Below, piece by piece: positions 1-7,814 of a stretch of DNA of 64,000 nucleotides. A model generated the notes under the pieces. The model searched no databases, was not told the origin of the DNA, and was given only the letters and a program-made list of their open reading frames with translations. Position 1 is the first letter of the stretch, and every line of letters starts with the position of its first letter. Made by a program: the position numbers and the translations under genes. Source of the stretch: an uncultured bacterium. Lineage in GTDB: Bacteria > Cyanobacteriota > Vampirovibrionia > Gastranaerophilales > Gastranaerophilaceae. The stretch is taken from the NCBI GenBank assembly GCA_902780525.1, contig CACZFL010000013.1:1-64000 (forward strand). Direction: 5' to 3'.

Positions 1-528
1 AAGAGAATTTGCCATATATTTTTCTAAAACTTCTTTGATAGGTAACTCCGGACAGCCTGCAATCACTTCAACTCCGTTTTGAGCAAACATCATCATTGGT
101 CTGCCACCCATTCCACCGGCTAAAACTTTACTTACACCCTGTTCTGATATCCAAGCAGCACTCTGACAAGAAATTCCTTCTTCCGGTATTTTTTCTTCAA
201 TGCTTAAAATTTCGTGCGTTTCAGGGTTAATTTCAGCAAAAGTGAATGAATCACAATGCCCAAAATGTCCGCATAATTTACCTTCACTTGTCGGAATACA
301 AATTTTCATAACCATATCTCCTTTTAATTTTTCAATATTACTCTGTAATAAAATAGCACTTTCTAACGCTTCTGTGTCTGTAAGATTATGCCTTTTTGCA
401 TAATCCCGCAGAATATTCAAAATATTTTCATTTATCCTTCTATTGAACGGTACTTTTTTAAGACAGGTTTTCTTTCTTCCTGCCATCTCACGTTTACCGC
501 CCCAATTAGATTTTTGACAACATTTCAT
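1..528 (-). CDS. RHH-NifX fusion protein, left copy (3' end outside window)
   Basis: The minus-strand frame from ATG 528 runs off the window edge (176 codons seen). The first ~70 residues are basic with a CxKK-VPFNRR strand and two helices ending TDTEALESAILLQ, which fits a ribbon-helix-helix DNA-binding domain. From residue ~74 a NifX/dinitrogenase iron-molybdenum-cofactor domain begins (MKICIPT...GHFGHCDSF). A second ATG at 309 has a strong AAGGAG site, so the NifX part may also be made alone. The gene is a clear paralogue of 59,604-60,215, which supports an intact gene. The palindromic operator at 551-574 suggests autoregulation by the RHH part (inference). Confidence 0.8.
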   Translation of the reverse strand, partial: MKCCQKSNWGGKREMAGRKKTCLKKVPFNRRINENILNILRDYAKRHNLTDTEALESAILLQSNIEKLKGDMVMKICIPTSEGKLCGHFGHCDSFTFAEINPETHEILSIEEKIPEEGISCQSAAWISEQGVSKVLAGGMGGRPMMMFAQNGVEVIAGCPELPIKEVLEKYMANSL

Positions 529-534
529 AATAAA

Positions 535-574
535 AAACTAACACGCTTATTTGATTATGTCAATACATAATCAA
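535..574 (-). promoter_or_regulatory. Promoter and palindromic operator of left RHH-NifX gene
   Basis: On the minus strand TTGACA (558-563) is followed after 17 nt by TAGTTT (535-540). The -35 lies inside a perfect dyad: TTGATTATGT at 551-560 and ACATAATCAA at 565-574, spaced by CAAT. The same dyad precedes the paralogue at 60,238-60,261. Confidence 0.7.
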
Positions 575-789
575 AATAATTATTGTCATCGGTTCGTTTT
601 CAGCCCATGTTAAAATATGTGTCTAAAATATGCGTTATTATTGCTTGATAGACTTGACGTGTCGCAAAAACGAGTTAAGATGAATAGTGACATAGCAAGC
701 GTTTTAAGACTCCACAGGTTCGGGTCCAACCTGAGCAGTTTTAAGAGTTTGTGTATATAGATACTCATGATACTTCTGTACTATTGGTG

Positions 790-866
790 TAGATTATTAT
801 AAATAGACAGTTAAAATTAAACAAGTCGGACAACCAAATTAAGTATAGATTATTATCGTTCGACAG
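790..866. repeat. 21-bp imperfect direct repeat, period 56
   Basis: TAGATTATTAT at 790-800 and 846-856, each followed by a GACAG ending at 810 and 866. About 17 of 21 positions agree. Confidence 0.6.
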
Positions 867-950
867 CTGAAATGCAAAAAGTCCGACACAAAATGCAAAT
901 GTTCTCATTTTGATAATTGTTAAGAGGAAATGTTTTGCATTTCAACTGTC
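862..950. repeat. 18-bp inverted repeat with ATGCAAA motifs
   Basis: GACAGCTGAAATGCAAAA (862-879) pairs with TTTTGCATTTCAACTGTC (933-950) with one mismatch. Further AAATGCAAA copies lie at ~891 and ~961. Confidence 0.65.
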
Positions 951-1003
951 AGACATTTCAAATGCAAAAGATAATTTTTCCAAAACTAAGTGATACAAAA
1001 TAG

Positions 1004-1528
1004 CTATACAAACTTCTTGTCTTCGTTCATTTTTCTTGTTGCGTCATTAATCGGATATCCTGCATTTTTGAATCTTCTTAATATTAAGTACAAAATATCA
1101 GGAGAAAGAATACCGACTACGCCGTTACCTAAATTTAAAACTCCATATACGTTAAAGTTAAATAACATTGCTTTTGCAAGCATTGGGTCATTCTTTTTTA
1201 AGAGTTCGTTTTGAGAAATATATTCTCCGTCAAAACCTATTTTTATCTTCTTATCCGGCAAACTCTCAGCCTTTTTAATCCCTGACCAGGAAGTATCTAT
1301 CAGCGGTAAATAATATCTTAACTTATATATTTCTTTTTCTTCTATTCGAGGCTGAATGTTAAATCCGCATAATTTGCCATTTTCGTCATAACAAAATATC
1401 GCATTGAATAATGCTTCTTTTTTATCATGCTCCATTGGATTATTGAGCTCTGCAGCTGTCATTGGTTTTCTTTGCAGTTCGTCTTTTAACAGTTCGTAAA
1501 AAATTTTTGAAATTTCTTCGTATTCCAT
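1004..1528 (-). CDS. Hypothetical protein, 174 aa
   Basis: I do not recognise the family. The protein is soluble, mixed alpha/beta, with no signal peptide or membrane segment. The start at 1528 has an AAGGCGG ribosome site. It is a single-gene unit at the left edge of the island with its own island-type promoter at 1564-1595. Its 3' end faces the repeat-rich interval. The promoter supports that it is a real gene. Confidence 0.75.
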   Translation of the reverse strand: MEYEEISKIFYELLKDELQRKPMTAAELNNPMEHDKKEALFNAIFCYDENGKLCGFNIQPRIEEKEIYKLRYYLPLIDTSWSGIKKAESLPDKKIKIGFDGEYISQNELLKKNDPMLAKAMLFNFNVYGVLNLGNGVVGILSPDILYLILRRFKNAGYPINDATRKMNEDKKFV

Positions 1529-1563
1529 AATCTGTCCGCCTTATTCTTTGTAATCATATTTTA

Positions 1564-1595
1564 ATTATAAAGCCAAAATACGTCAGATATGGTCG
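1564..1595 (-). promoter_or_regulatory. Island promoter 1 (dyad box + -10)
   Basis: Minus-strand box CGACCATATCTGACG (1581-1595), 11 nt, TATAAT (1564-1569). It drives 1004-1528. No TTGACA-like -35 is present. Confidence 0.8.
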
Positions 1596-1605
1596 CTATT
1601 TTTTA

Positions 1606-2874
1606 TTATTTAATATCTTTGATATCATAATCTTTTATATTTAATTCGTTATAGCGCATTTTTATTGCATCATATAACGTTTTACATTCCGGACTCACAC
1701 CTTCAAGGTGATAGACACCAGTAGTTTGGTTTTTCATACAAAGAAATGGTGCATATTTAACATTATTTAATTTAAGAGTTTTATTTGTACGAAATGATAC
1801 CATTTTTCTTGGTGGAACAAAATCATGCATATCAATAAGTTTATACTTCGATTTCTTCCACCATTCATTTTCAGGATAATTTTCCCAACTATCGATTACT
1901 CTCCCATACAGCATTAATTTTTCCATACCTATTTTTTTAATTGCCAAAGTTCTAACATCAACATTTTTGATGCTTAAAATCCTTTTAATATCAAGTTTCT
2001 CAGGTGGGGTGTTATATAGCCAATTTGGAACATTGATACAGTTCAGATAAGAATATTGACGATTATCTATTTTATATGAGAAATTTTCTTTTAAATTTTT
2101 GCAAACTTTTTTAATAACATAACAAGTATTGTTTTTATCGTCATAAAACAGTCCAAAAGCAAATTTTGACCTTTCTAAAAAGTTAATATATCGATTTGAC
2201 ATATTAAGATCTATTATTTTATTTGCATGCAAATTAAATTTTGTGCGATATTGTCTCGACATACAATGTTCAAATATTATTGAACCACCAAAGCCTATTG
2301 TAAAAAGTTTTTCCAGATTATTATCAAAAATTTGAGGCTTTTGGTAAAATTTGTATTTAAATAATTCATCGCTGATAGTTTTGTAAATTGAATTTTTTAT
2401 ATGTAGAAAACCATTCATTTCTTCTAATATTTTAATATCTGGCTTTGTTAATTCCGGATAAAGCGGTTTTACAAAAGTATAAAAAAATTCATAGCATAAA
2501 TCCATATAATATTCATCGCTATAATACTGCACATCATTTATCTGTAATGTTTTTATTGTGCCTTTTTTTATGCCATATTTTTCTGTAATAAAATCAAAAT
2601 CTTTATAATGAGGAATCTCTATGACTATAATATTTTTTGTATTAATATTAAATCGATTTTTTATGTGCGAAATAACTAATTCTTTTTGTATTTCTCTTCC
2701 GCAAATAAAAAAATTATCAACTTTATTTAAGACAAATATTGAATCAAGATTCTTGGGAGTAACTAAAGTACAGCAATTTTCATAATACGATGATGATGGC
2801 AAGCGTATAAGTTTCATCATTTCAATATAAACTGAACTTGTCATTGTAGTATTTAATATGTAAATTTTGCTCAT
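1606..2874 (-). CDS. DUF6745-like protein, paralogue 1 (422 aa)
   Basis: The C-terminal ~180 residues contain VPNWLYNTPPEKL, an R-x-L-x-x-K-x-G block and a final MKNQTTGVYHLEGV...CKTLYDAIKMRYN, which resembles the 'NPSTG-xx-H-xx-V-P-P...EA' ending I associate with DUF6745. It is a tandem paralogue of 2892-4142; the last ~70 residues are nearly identical, while the N-terminal ~250 residues differ. It is third in an operon with that gene and 4146-4493 (GAGG ribosome site, 17-nt gap). DUF6745-type genes have no proven function that I know of. The family call is moderate; the paralogy is certain from the sequence. Confidence 0.7.
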   Translation of the reverse strand: MSKIYILNTTMTSSVYIEMMKLIRLPSSSYYENCCTLVTPKNLDSIFVLNKVDNFFICGREIQKELVISHIKNRFNINTKNIIVIEIPHYKDFDFITEKYGIKKGTIKTLQINDVQYYSDEYYMDLCYEFFYTFVKPLYPELTKPDIKILEEMNGFLHIKNSIYKTISDELFKYKFYQKPQIFDNNLEKLFTIGFGGSIIFEHCMSRQYRTKFNLHANKIIDLNMSNRYINFLERSKFAFGLFYDDKNNTCYVIKKVCKNLKENFSYKIDNRQYSYLNCINVPNWLYNTPPEKLDIKRILSIKNVDVRTLAIKKIGMEKLMLYGRVIDSWENYPENEWWKKSKYKLIDMHDFVPPRKMVSFRTNKTLKLNNVKYAPFLCMKNQTTGVYHLEGVSPECKTLYDAIKMRYNELNIKDYDIKDIK

Positions 2875-2891
2875 AATTGCCTCATTTAAAA

Positions 2892-4142
2892 TTACTTAAT
2901 ATCTTTTATATCGTAATCTTTTATATTTAAGCCGTTATAACGCATTTTTATTGCATCATACAGCGTCTTGCAGCGAGGGTGTATGCCTTCCAAGTGGTAG
3001 ACACCTGTGGTTTGGTTTTTCATATATAAGAATGGTGCATAGGAAAACCTCTCAGCAATACCCCTATCTATGCCATCTAGATCTCTTTTTCTTCTTGACG
3101 GTATAATTTCATGCATATCTATAATTTTATATTCTGATTTTGCCCACATCTCATTATCAGGATAGTTTTCATATGTATCTACTACTGTTCCGAACACAAC
3201 GAGTCTATCAACACCAATTTTTCTGACAAACTCCGCTTTTACATCAGCATTTTGTAAGAGCAAATAATCCTGCGGATTCAATTCTTCTGCAGGTGTAACA
3301 TAGAGCCATTTAGGAACTTCTATCCTTTCAAAAAAGAACCTTTCTTTTTCTCCATAGCGGTAGTACATTTTTGTATAATTATCTTCAATTTTCCATTCAT
3401 CAGGTTTTTTAATAACATGGCAAGTGTTTGTATCCTTGCCATAATACATAGCTATAACGTCAAAAGTTTTTTGATACCAATCCCAGAAAATCCGACTTTC
3501 TTCACTAAGTCTGCAACCTTCAAAATTGATATAATAAAGTCTTTCGTATTCTTTTCCGTACTGTATTATTCCGCCAAAATTGTTATTACGATTTATTAAA
3601 GCACCATATCGCCTAGGAAGTGGGTCTTGATATGGAAGCCCATATGGACGGTAATAAGGTATTTCTGTTCTTATTTCTTTATCAATTTTGTTTAAATATC
3701 GTCCAACGAGACATCTATAGCCTCCTCTTGGTGCTGGTTCCCATAATTTATTAGGGAACCACCATTTTAGTTCCTCAATAATATTTATATTCGGAGCTTT
3801 AGGATAATTTTTTAAACGACGATTATTGGTTAGTATAAATTTTTCATAAAACTCCAAACACAAATTTTCAATTTCTTTGTTTGATAATTTATTCGGTTCA
3901 AATGCCTTTTGGTACAAAAAATCACGCCACGGCTTTATTCGTTTTTCTTTTTCAGCTTCATCTGTTTTTCTTTTTAGTTCAGCATGAATGCGCCTGTTTG
4001 TTTTAAGTTCTTCCAATTCCATCAAAATAGCTTTTGGTGATTTTGAATTTAAAACAACGTAATTATTTTTAGAATCTAATTGTTGAAGTTCAAGTGCAAT
4101 ATCTTTTGGATTTTCTGAATTTATAATATAAATATCTGCCAT
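2892..4142 (-). CDS. DUF6745-like protein, paralogue 2 (416 aa)
   Basis: This tandem paralogue of 1606-2874 shares VPKWLYVTPAEEL, the ENYPDNEMW-x-KS block and the ending MKNQTTGVYHLEGI...TLYDAIKMRYN. The N-terminus has two similar segments ending ALELQQLDSKNNYVVLN and ILMELEELK, i.e. an internal repeat, then a charged region. It is second gene of the operon, 3 nt after 4146-4493, with a GAGGG ribosome site. The near identity of the two C-termini and divergence elsewhere suggests gene conversion or selection on a shared partner surface. Confidence 0.7.
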   Translation of the reverse strand: MADIYIINSENPKDIALELQQLDSKNNYVVLNSKSPKAILMELEELKTNRRIHAELKRKTDEAEKEKRIKPWRDFLYQKAFEPNKLSNKEIENLCLEFYEKFILTNNRRLKNYPKAPNINIIEELKWWFPNKLWEPAPRGGYRCLVGRYLNKIDKEIRTEIPYYRPYGLPYQDPLPRRYGALINRNNNFGGIIQYGKEYERLYYINFEGCRLSEESRIFWDWYQKTFDVIAMYYGKDTNTCHVIKKPDEWKIEDNYTKMYYRYGEKERFFFERIEVPKWLYVTPAEELNPQDYLLLQNADVKAEFVRKIGVDRLVVFGTVVDTYENYPDNEMWAKSEYKIIDMHEIIPSRRKRDLDGIDRGIAERFSYAPFLYMKNQTTGVYHLEGIHPRCKTLYDAIKMRYNGLNIKDYDIKDIK

Positions 4143-4145
4143 AAA

Positions 4146-4493
4146 TTAATCCCTCACTTGAATAATATTTGAAGAAAGATAATCATATTCTTTTGCTTTG
4201 TCGATTTGCCAAATTCCTTCCGGAAGTTCAATTGTGTCGTGTCGAGCTTCGTGTAAACAATAAACTTCTGTCGGAACAGTATTCCTCATATACAAAATCC
4301 CATGGGCATCTTCAAAAAACTCAACACCCTCTTTGACTTTTATTCTGTGTTCGTTTCCGACAGTTTCTGATTCAGCTATCATTATTGAATCTTTGTCGTC
4401 TCTGTGCTTTAAGCCCTCCGGCAGCGCATCAATTTCTGCTATCATACATTCACCGTGCAGGTACATTCTTTTTTTGTCTTGTTGTTGTTTCAT
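4146..4493 (-). CDS. Small partner protein of the DUF6745-like pair (115 aa)
   Basis: It begins with basic residues and then MYLHGECMIAEIDALPEGLK, with GNEHRI mid-protein and a conserved-looking end HEARHDTIELPEGIWQIDKAKEYDY...IIQVRD. I have seen this layout in small proteins encoded beside DUF6745 genes; the association is from memory. It is the first gene of the three-gene operon, with a strong AAGGAGG site and the island promoter at 4521-4552. Function unknown. Confidence 0.65.
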   Translation of the reverse strand: MKQQQDKKRMYLHGECMIAEIDALPEGLKHRDDKDSIMIAESETVGNEHRIKVKEGVEFFEDAHGILYMRNTVPTEVYCLHEARHDTIELPEGIWQIDKAKEYDYLSSNIIQVRD

Positions 4494-4520
4494 AATTACC
4501 TCCTTAAAACTTATATTTAT

Positions 4521-4552
4521 AATATAACCTGCTACTATAACAAATTTGGTCG
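4521..4552 (-). promoter_or_regulatory. Island promoter 2
   Basis: Minus-strand box CGACCAAATTTGTTA (4538-4552), 11 nt, TATATT (4521-4526). It drives the operon 4493 to 1606. The right half-site is the most degenerate of the set. Confidence 0.7.
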
Positions 4553-4617
4553 TAGAAAATAATGATTTAAAAAAATATTTATTTTATATTTCTTATTTAC
4601 TCCTTTTAATTTAACCC

Positions 4618-4649
4618 TGTCCTTTTCTGACATAGTCATATTTTATACT
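4618..4649 (+). promoter_or_regulatory. Island promoter 3
   Basis: Box TGTCCTTTTCTGACA (4618-4632), 11 nt, TATACT (4644-4649). It drives 4676-5419. It lies back to back with promoter 2. Confidence 0.85.
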
Positions 4650-4675
4650 TTTCTTATAAAGAAAGGAGTACAGCA

Positions 4676-5200
4676 ATGAAAATAAATTCGGTTTTAATAA
4701 GCAATTATAAGGGATTAAACCTGTCTTTTACTTTGAGTGACGGAATCAATGTCATCACAGGCGTAAACGGAAGCGGTAAGAGCAATATTTTAGAGGCAAT
4801 CAGATTTGCTCTCGGGGAAGATATAAGTTTCAAATCTAATGTTGTAACAAAAAACAGAAATGCTGCATTAATAAAAGTTACACTAGCTAATAAATCACTA
4901 ATACTAGACAAGTACAGTATCCTAAAGAAATTGTACCGGTCAGGTAGTGTAAAAACATTCATTAATGATGATTTACCAGAGAATATTAATTGTCTGCTGC
5001 TTGATTATGACTCGCATTGTTTTATGAATCAGGTTAAACTGCAGGAATTTATTAATGACCTGAAAGAAAAAGCGAAAAATACTCAAATCATTATCGTTAG
5101 TCAGTCAAAAGAGATAATTGATATCTCAGATTGTGTATTCAAAACAGAGCGTGTCGGAGACGGATATACGATAACCGCCCAAAACAAAGCCGTTGCTTAG
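4676..5200 (+). CDS. Minimal SMC/RecF-like ATPase without coiled coil (174 aa)
   Basis: The N-lobe of an SMC/RecF/RecN head is evident: NYKGLNLSF..., Walker A GVNGSGKS (29-36) and FALGED. After only ~65 residues it goes to a Walker B-like strand CLLLDYDS (106-113), a D-loop-like FMNQ and a switch strand IIIVSQSKE. There is no coiled coil and no recognisable LSGG signature; Walker B lacks the usual glutamate after D. Full SMC-like proteins are several times longer. It may be a regulatory or degenerate head. It is followed by a nine-G tract and a small HTH gene. Start: AAAGGAG site at ~4663-4670. Confidence 0.75.
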   Translation: MKINSVLISNYKGLNLSFTLSDGINVITGVNGSGKSNILEAIRFALGEDISFKSNVVTKNRNAALIKVTLANKSLILDKYSILKKLYRSGSVKTFINDDLPENINCLLLDYDSHCFMNQVKLQEFINDLKEKAKNTQIIIVSQSKEIIDISDCVFKTERVGDGYTITAQNKAVA

Positions 5201-5233
5201 GGGGGGGGAAATAAATACATAAGGGATAAATAT

Positions 5234-5419
5234 ATGGGACTCACCAAATCAGAACAGAAAATTATTGAATACTTGAAACAAGGTCTGACATTCAGACAGA
5301 TTGCAGGAAAGACAGGTTCAGGCGTTGCGGATATTTGCAGAAGAGTGAACGAACTTTACGCTAAATTCAATGTATGTAACAGGGTTAGTCTGTTAAAAAT
5401 AGTCAGAAATAAATATTAG
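5234..5419 (+). CDS. LuxR/GerE-type HTH protein, 61 aa
   Basis: LTKSEQKIIEYLKQGLTFRQIAGKTG...VCRRVNELYAKFNVCNRVSLL fits a stand-alone LuxR-type helix-turn-helix with no receiver or ligand domain. The start has an AAGGG site. It is transcribed with the mini-SMC ATPase and lies just upstream of the FtsZ-like gene. Its targets are unknown; it is one of several candidate DNA-binding proteins of the island. Confidence 0.7.
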   Translation: MGLTKSEQKIIEYLKQGLTFRQIAGKTGSGVADICRRVNELYAKFNVCNRVSLLKIVRNKY

Positions 5420-5436
5420 TAAAACTATCATTTGCC

Positions 5437-5468
5437 TGTCCGTATTTGACGTATTTACTCCTTATAAT
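5437..5468 (+). promoter_or_regulatory. Island promoter 4
   Basis: Box TGTCCGTATTTGACG (5437-5451), 11 nt, TATAAT (5463-5468). It fixes the start of the next gene at ATG 5491, because an in-frame TTG at 5446 lies upstream of the transcription start. Confidence 0.9.
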
Positions 5469-5490
5469 AAAAGAAAAAGGAGAACGAATT

Positions 5491-6039
5491 ATGTGCATGG
5501 ACCCAAAACCAAAAAAACCAAAAGAAAACAAAGTTACAGTATTAGGCTTAGGCGGAGCCGGAGGTAAAATAGTTCATTATCTGCAGGAAAAAGGAGCAGA
5601 TTATAATTTGCTATATGTTGATGATGACGAACAATGTATTATGGAGTCAACGGTAAACACCATAAGAGTTGCTGACTGCAAAGGTAACGATATTGAAACA
5701 TTAGTTAGTGCTATAGGTAATTCAGAAAAGCTCATTGTGGTTACAGGCTTGGGCGGAAACTTCGGAGTTATTGCTGTTCCAATGGTGGCTTATATTGCTG
5801 AAGAAATGGAACTCGATATAGATTTTATTCTCTCATATCCTGCAAAATTTGAAGGGAAAAGGCGAAAAGATAATGCAGATTTGGTTGTCGAATTATTAAG
5901 TCAATCTAACATTAACTTAACTATTTATGAGTTTGATAAACTAATTAACAATCTTGATAGGAAAATCTCTCTAAATGATATGTTCAACATTATGAACGAA
6001 GTCATCTACCAGGAAATAGAACAGAGAAAGGATAAGTAA
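5491..6039 (+). CDS. Short FtsZ-like protein with degenerate tubulin signature (182 aa)
   Basis: It has the N-terminal half of FtsZ: VTVLGLGGAGGKIVHYL (glycine loop, 15-31), then VVTGLGGNFGVIAVPMVAYIAEE (84-106), which matches the signature GGGTGTG strand-helix but reads GLGGNFG. FILSYPAKFEGKRRKDNAD corresponds to the next FtsZ strand and helix. The C-terminal GTPase-activating domain, T7 loop and C-terminal peptide are absent. It probably cannot hydrolyse GTP normally and may cap or modify a filament (inference). It sits directly before 6042-6614. Confidence 0.75.
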   Translation: MCMDPKPKKPKENKVTVLGLGGAGGKIVHYLQEKGADYNLLYVDDDEQCIMESTVNTIRVADCKGNDIETLVSAIGNSEKLIVVTGLGGNFGVIAVPMVAYIAEEMELDIDFILSYPAKFEGKRRKDNADLVVELLSQSNINLTIYEFDKLINNLDRKISLNDMFNIMNEVIYQEIEQRKDK

Positions 6040-6041
6040 TT

Positions 6042-6614
6042 ATGCAAAAGAAAAGTACAAAATTGATAATCGGACTTGGATTTGAGAGTTCTGTAATTGT
6101 AAAAAGGGCTGAAGGCAAAGCTGAAAAGTTCTGCATGGATTTTGATAAAGTGTATTATCCCCGAAAAAAAGACCTGACAAAATACAAGAACAACTATAAC
6201 CTTTCTCAGGAAGAAGATGATTTCTGGTGGTGCGGCGAAGATATTTTTGAAAACCTAAGAACACCCATTTTCAAAAAACTCATAAAGGATAAAAAAACAA
6301 TAGTTCTTGTTGTATCCAGAATGAGACAGAAAGAAGCAGGATTTGTTGATGAATTTATCCGATATGCAAAAGACAAAAAAGTTGTTCTAATAATTAACAA
6401 AAATCGGATAGAAGAAAGTTTATACAATCATTTTAAACGTAAATGCAAGGTAATAGATGCTTTTTATACAGTTGAGTATTTTGACAGAGTTTATAACGAA
6501 GACATGACCATTAAACCCCGCACTTCCATTATAGAAATGCAAGCATATCTTAATATGTCATTTATGAAACAGATAGAAAACGTGTCTAGAAGAGTCAAGA
6601 CAACTAAAAACTAA
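6042..6614 (+). CDS. Hypothetical protein, possible degenerate FtsZ/Rossmann relative (190 aa)
   Basis: It begins 2 nt after the FtsZ-like gene. LIIGLGFESSVIV could be a decayed glycine loop, and TIVLVVSRM...GFVDEFIRYAKDKKVVLIIN has the strand-helix-strand order of the FtsZ signature region without its glycines. The evidence is weak; what is solid is co-transcription with 5491-6039 from promoter 4, which suggests the two proteins work together. Confidence 0.6.
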   Translation: MQKKSTKLIIGLGFESSVIVKRAEGKAEKFCMDFDKVYYPRKKDLTKYKNNYNLSQEEDDFWWCGEDIFENLRTPIFKKLIKDKKTIVLVVSRMRQKEAGFVDEFIRYAKDKKVVLIINKNRIEESLYNHFKRKCKVIDAFYTVEYFDRVYNEDMTIKPRTSIIEMQAYLNMSFMKQIENVSRRVKTTKN

Positions 6615-6661
6615 TAATAAATTATTGGGCAAGTATGCCCAACCTACGTTATGACGACAAT

Positions 6662-7276
6662 TTAGCTCATGGCAATAAAATAATAAGACAGTTTTTGAGA
6701 TATATCATGCCAATTGACAGATTGCTTGTATATTGGTTTATTTTGTTCACACCGAAAAAAAGAATAAATACCATTCTTATTTAAATTATGTTTATTCTTG
6801 CTCTTGTGGAATTTTGGGTCATTAACTAATGTTAAACAAAAAGCTTCTACATTTTTATTTTCTTTCGACCAATATTTTTTTACTTGTTTCATAAAACACA
6901 TGTCTACTATAAATTTCTTCATTTCTTCCGGATATTGTCCGTTTTTAGGAAATTTTAGTTCTATTGCATATTTCTTATTTTCTTTTATTGCAATGATATC
7001 TACTTCTTTTTTTATACATTTTTCGGCAGCTTCACTATCAAGAAATTCTTTTACATTTTTCTCATAAAAAACGTTATAGTCTTTGTTGAGTAAAAATTGT
7101 CCTAATTCATGTTGCAAACTAAACTCGTTGTATATTTTATATTCAAAAGTTTCATCTTTACACGGTTTTGCACAATTTTTTTCTTCACAATGTGCACATT
7201 TACACCCATTTTCGCCTAATAAAATACTAGTTATAAATTCCTCAATATCATTTTTAAATTTATCTGTTTCAGACAT
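6662..7276 (-). CDS. PD-(D/E)XK nuclease-like protein with Cys cluster (204 aa)
   Basis: KKEVDIIAIKENKKYAIELKF gives the D...ExK core of a PD-(D/E)XK nuclease, preceded by a helix and YNVFYEKN. The N-terminus has a cysteine cluster (CKCAHCEEKNCAKPC, 25-39) that could bind zinc or Fe-S. The start at 7276 has an AAGGAT site. It is second gene after 7298-7684 (21-nt gap), whose promoter it shares. It may be an effector nuclease or a decayed restriction enzyme. Confidence 0.65.
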   Translation of the reverse strand: MSETDKFKNDIEEFITSILLGENGCKCAHCEEKNCAKPCKDETFEYKIYNEFSLQHELGQFLLNKDYNVFYEKNVKEFLDSEAAEKCIKKEVDIIAIKENKKYAIELKFPKNGQYPEEMKKFIVDMCFMKQVKKYWSKENKNVEAFCLTLVNDPKFHKSKNKHNLNKNGIYSFFRCEQNKPIYKQSVNWHDISQKLSYYFIAMS

Positions 7277-7297
7277 TTTAATTATCCTTATACCATT

Positions 7298-7684
7298 CTA
7301 CATAATCTTTATTATAGAAATATTTTCACCAGTTGTAAAATCTTTATCAGATATATTTCCTTCGGAATTAATTATTACCAGCCCTTTTCTGTCGTCCATA
7401 CCGGCAATAAATGTTTCTGTTTCTTTTTTAATATCATCAATTTCACCTGTTTCTTTTAATAATAACGGTATGCCGGAAAGCTGTTTCATAATCTCTGCAA
7501 TCTGATTCCAGTCTTCTTGTGTAAAAGTACTTTCGTCTTTGTTTCCCTCTTTAAGAGTCCAAAAAAGATTTTTTACCAACTCTTCTCTTTTGACTGACAT
7601 AAACACAACTGTCGGTATTTTTTGATTTACTGTTTTATCAATAATAATTTCTGTAATCTTTGTAATCAAAGTATCATCAGCCAT
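7298..7684 (-). CDS. Degenerate DnaB/RecA-fold protein (128 aa)
   Basis: PTVVFMSVKREELVKNLFW, FTQEDWNQIAEIMKQLSGIPLLL and GLVIINSEG follow the order of the DnaB helicase core (the 'SLEM', 'W...L...PL' and Walker-B-strand segments), but Walker A is missing and the Walker B aspartates are replaced. It is therefore probably not an active ATPase. It is the first gene of a two-gene unit with a PD-(D/E)XK protein. The DnaB relationship is by eye; a profile comparison with 12,508-13,317 would test it. Confidence 0.55.
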   Translation of the reverse strand: MADDTLITKITEIIIDKTVNQKIPTVVFMSVKREELVKNLFWTLKEGNKDESTFTQEDWNQIAEIMKQLSGIPLLLKETGEIDDIKKETETFIAGMDDRKGLVIINSEGNISDKDFTTGENISIIKIM

Positions 7685-7703
7685 AAAGCCTCCTGTTATT
7701 TAC

Positions 7704-7735
7704 ATTGTAATTTATCAGAGTGTCAAATTCGGTCG
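7704..7735 (-). promoter_or_regulatory. Island promoter 5
   Basis: Minus-strand box CGACCGAATTTGACA (7721-7735), 11 nt, TACAAT (7704-7709). It drives 7684 to 6662. Confidence 0.85.
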
Positions 7736-7776
7736 GGGTAAATATATTTCGTGGGGTAAATATATATCCCCCGCCA

Positions 7777-7808
7777 TGTCCGTTTTTGACACGGTTATAT
7801 ATTAAACT
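7777..7808 (+). promoter_or_regulatory. Island promoter 6
   Basis: Box TGTCCGTTTTTGACA (7777-7791), 11 nt, TAAACT (7803-7808). The predicted transcription start coincides with the ATG at 7815, so the mRNA may be leaderless. Confidence 0.85.
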
Positions 7809-7814
7809 GTTAGT

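Larger units (their letters stand above)
575..1003. other. Non-coding repeat-rich interval, possible left end of the island
   Basis: I see no credible gene here. It contains a hairpin (CAGGTT...AACCTG, ~716-734), a 21-bp imperfect direct repeat (790-810 and 846-866), an 18-bp inverted repeat (862-879 with 933-950, one mismatch) and several ATGCAAA copies. AAGTCGGA at 823-830 also occurs next to MuA at 57,440 and, inverted, at 57,478. It could hold a transposon end, a replication or partition site, or both. Confidence 0.4.

Noticed and set aside
700..740. Possible tRNA 3' half or attachment site (ACAGGTTCGGGTCCAACCTG-like segment)
   Set aside because: A hairpin is visible but T-loop spacing, acceptor stem and anticodon arm do not fit a tRNA.
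5200..5208. Nine-G tract as a phase-variation switch
   Set aside because: It lies between a stop codon and the next ribosome site; slippage would not change either reading frame.
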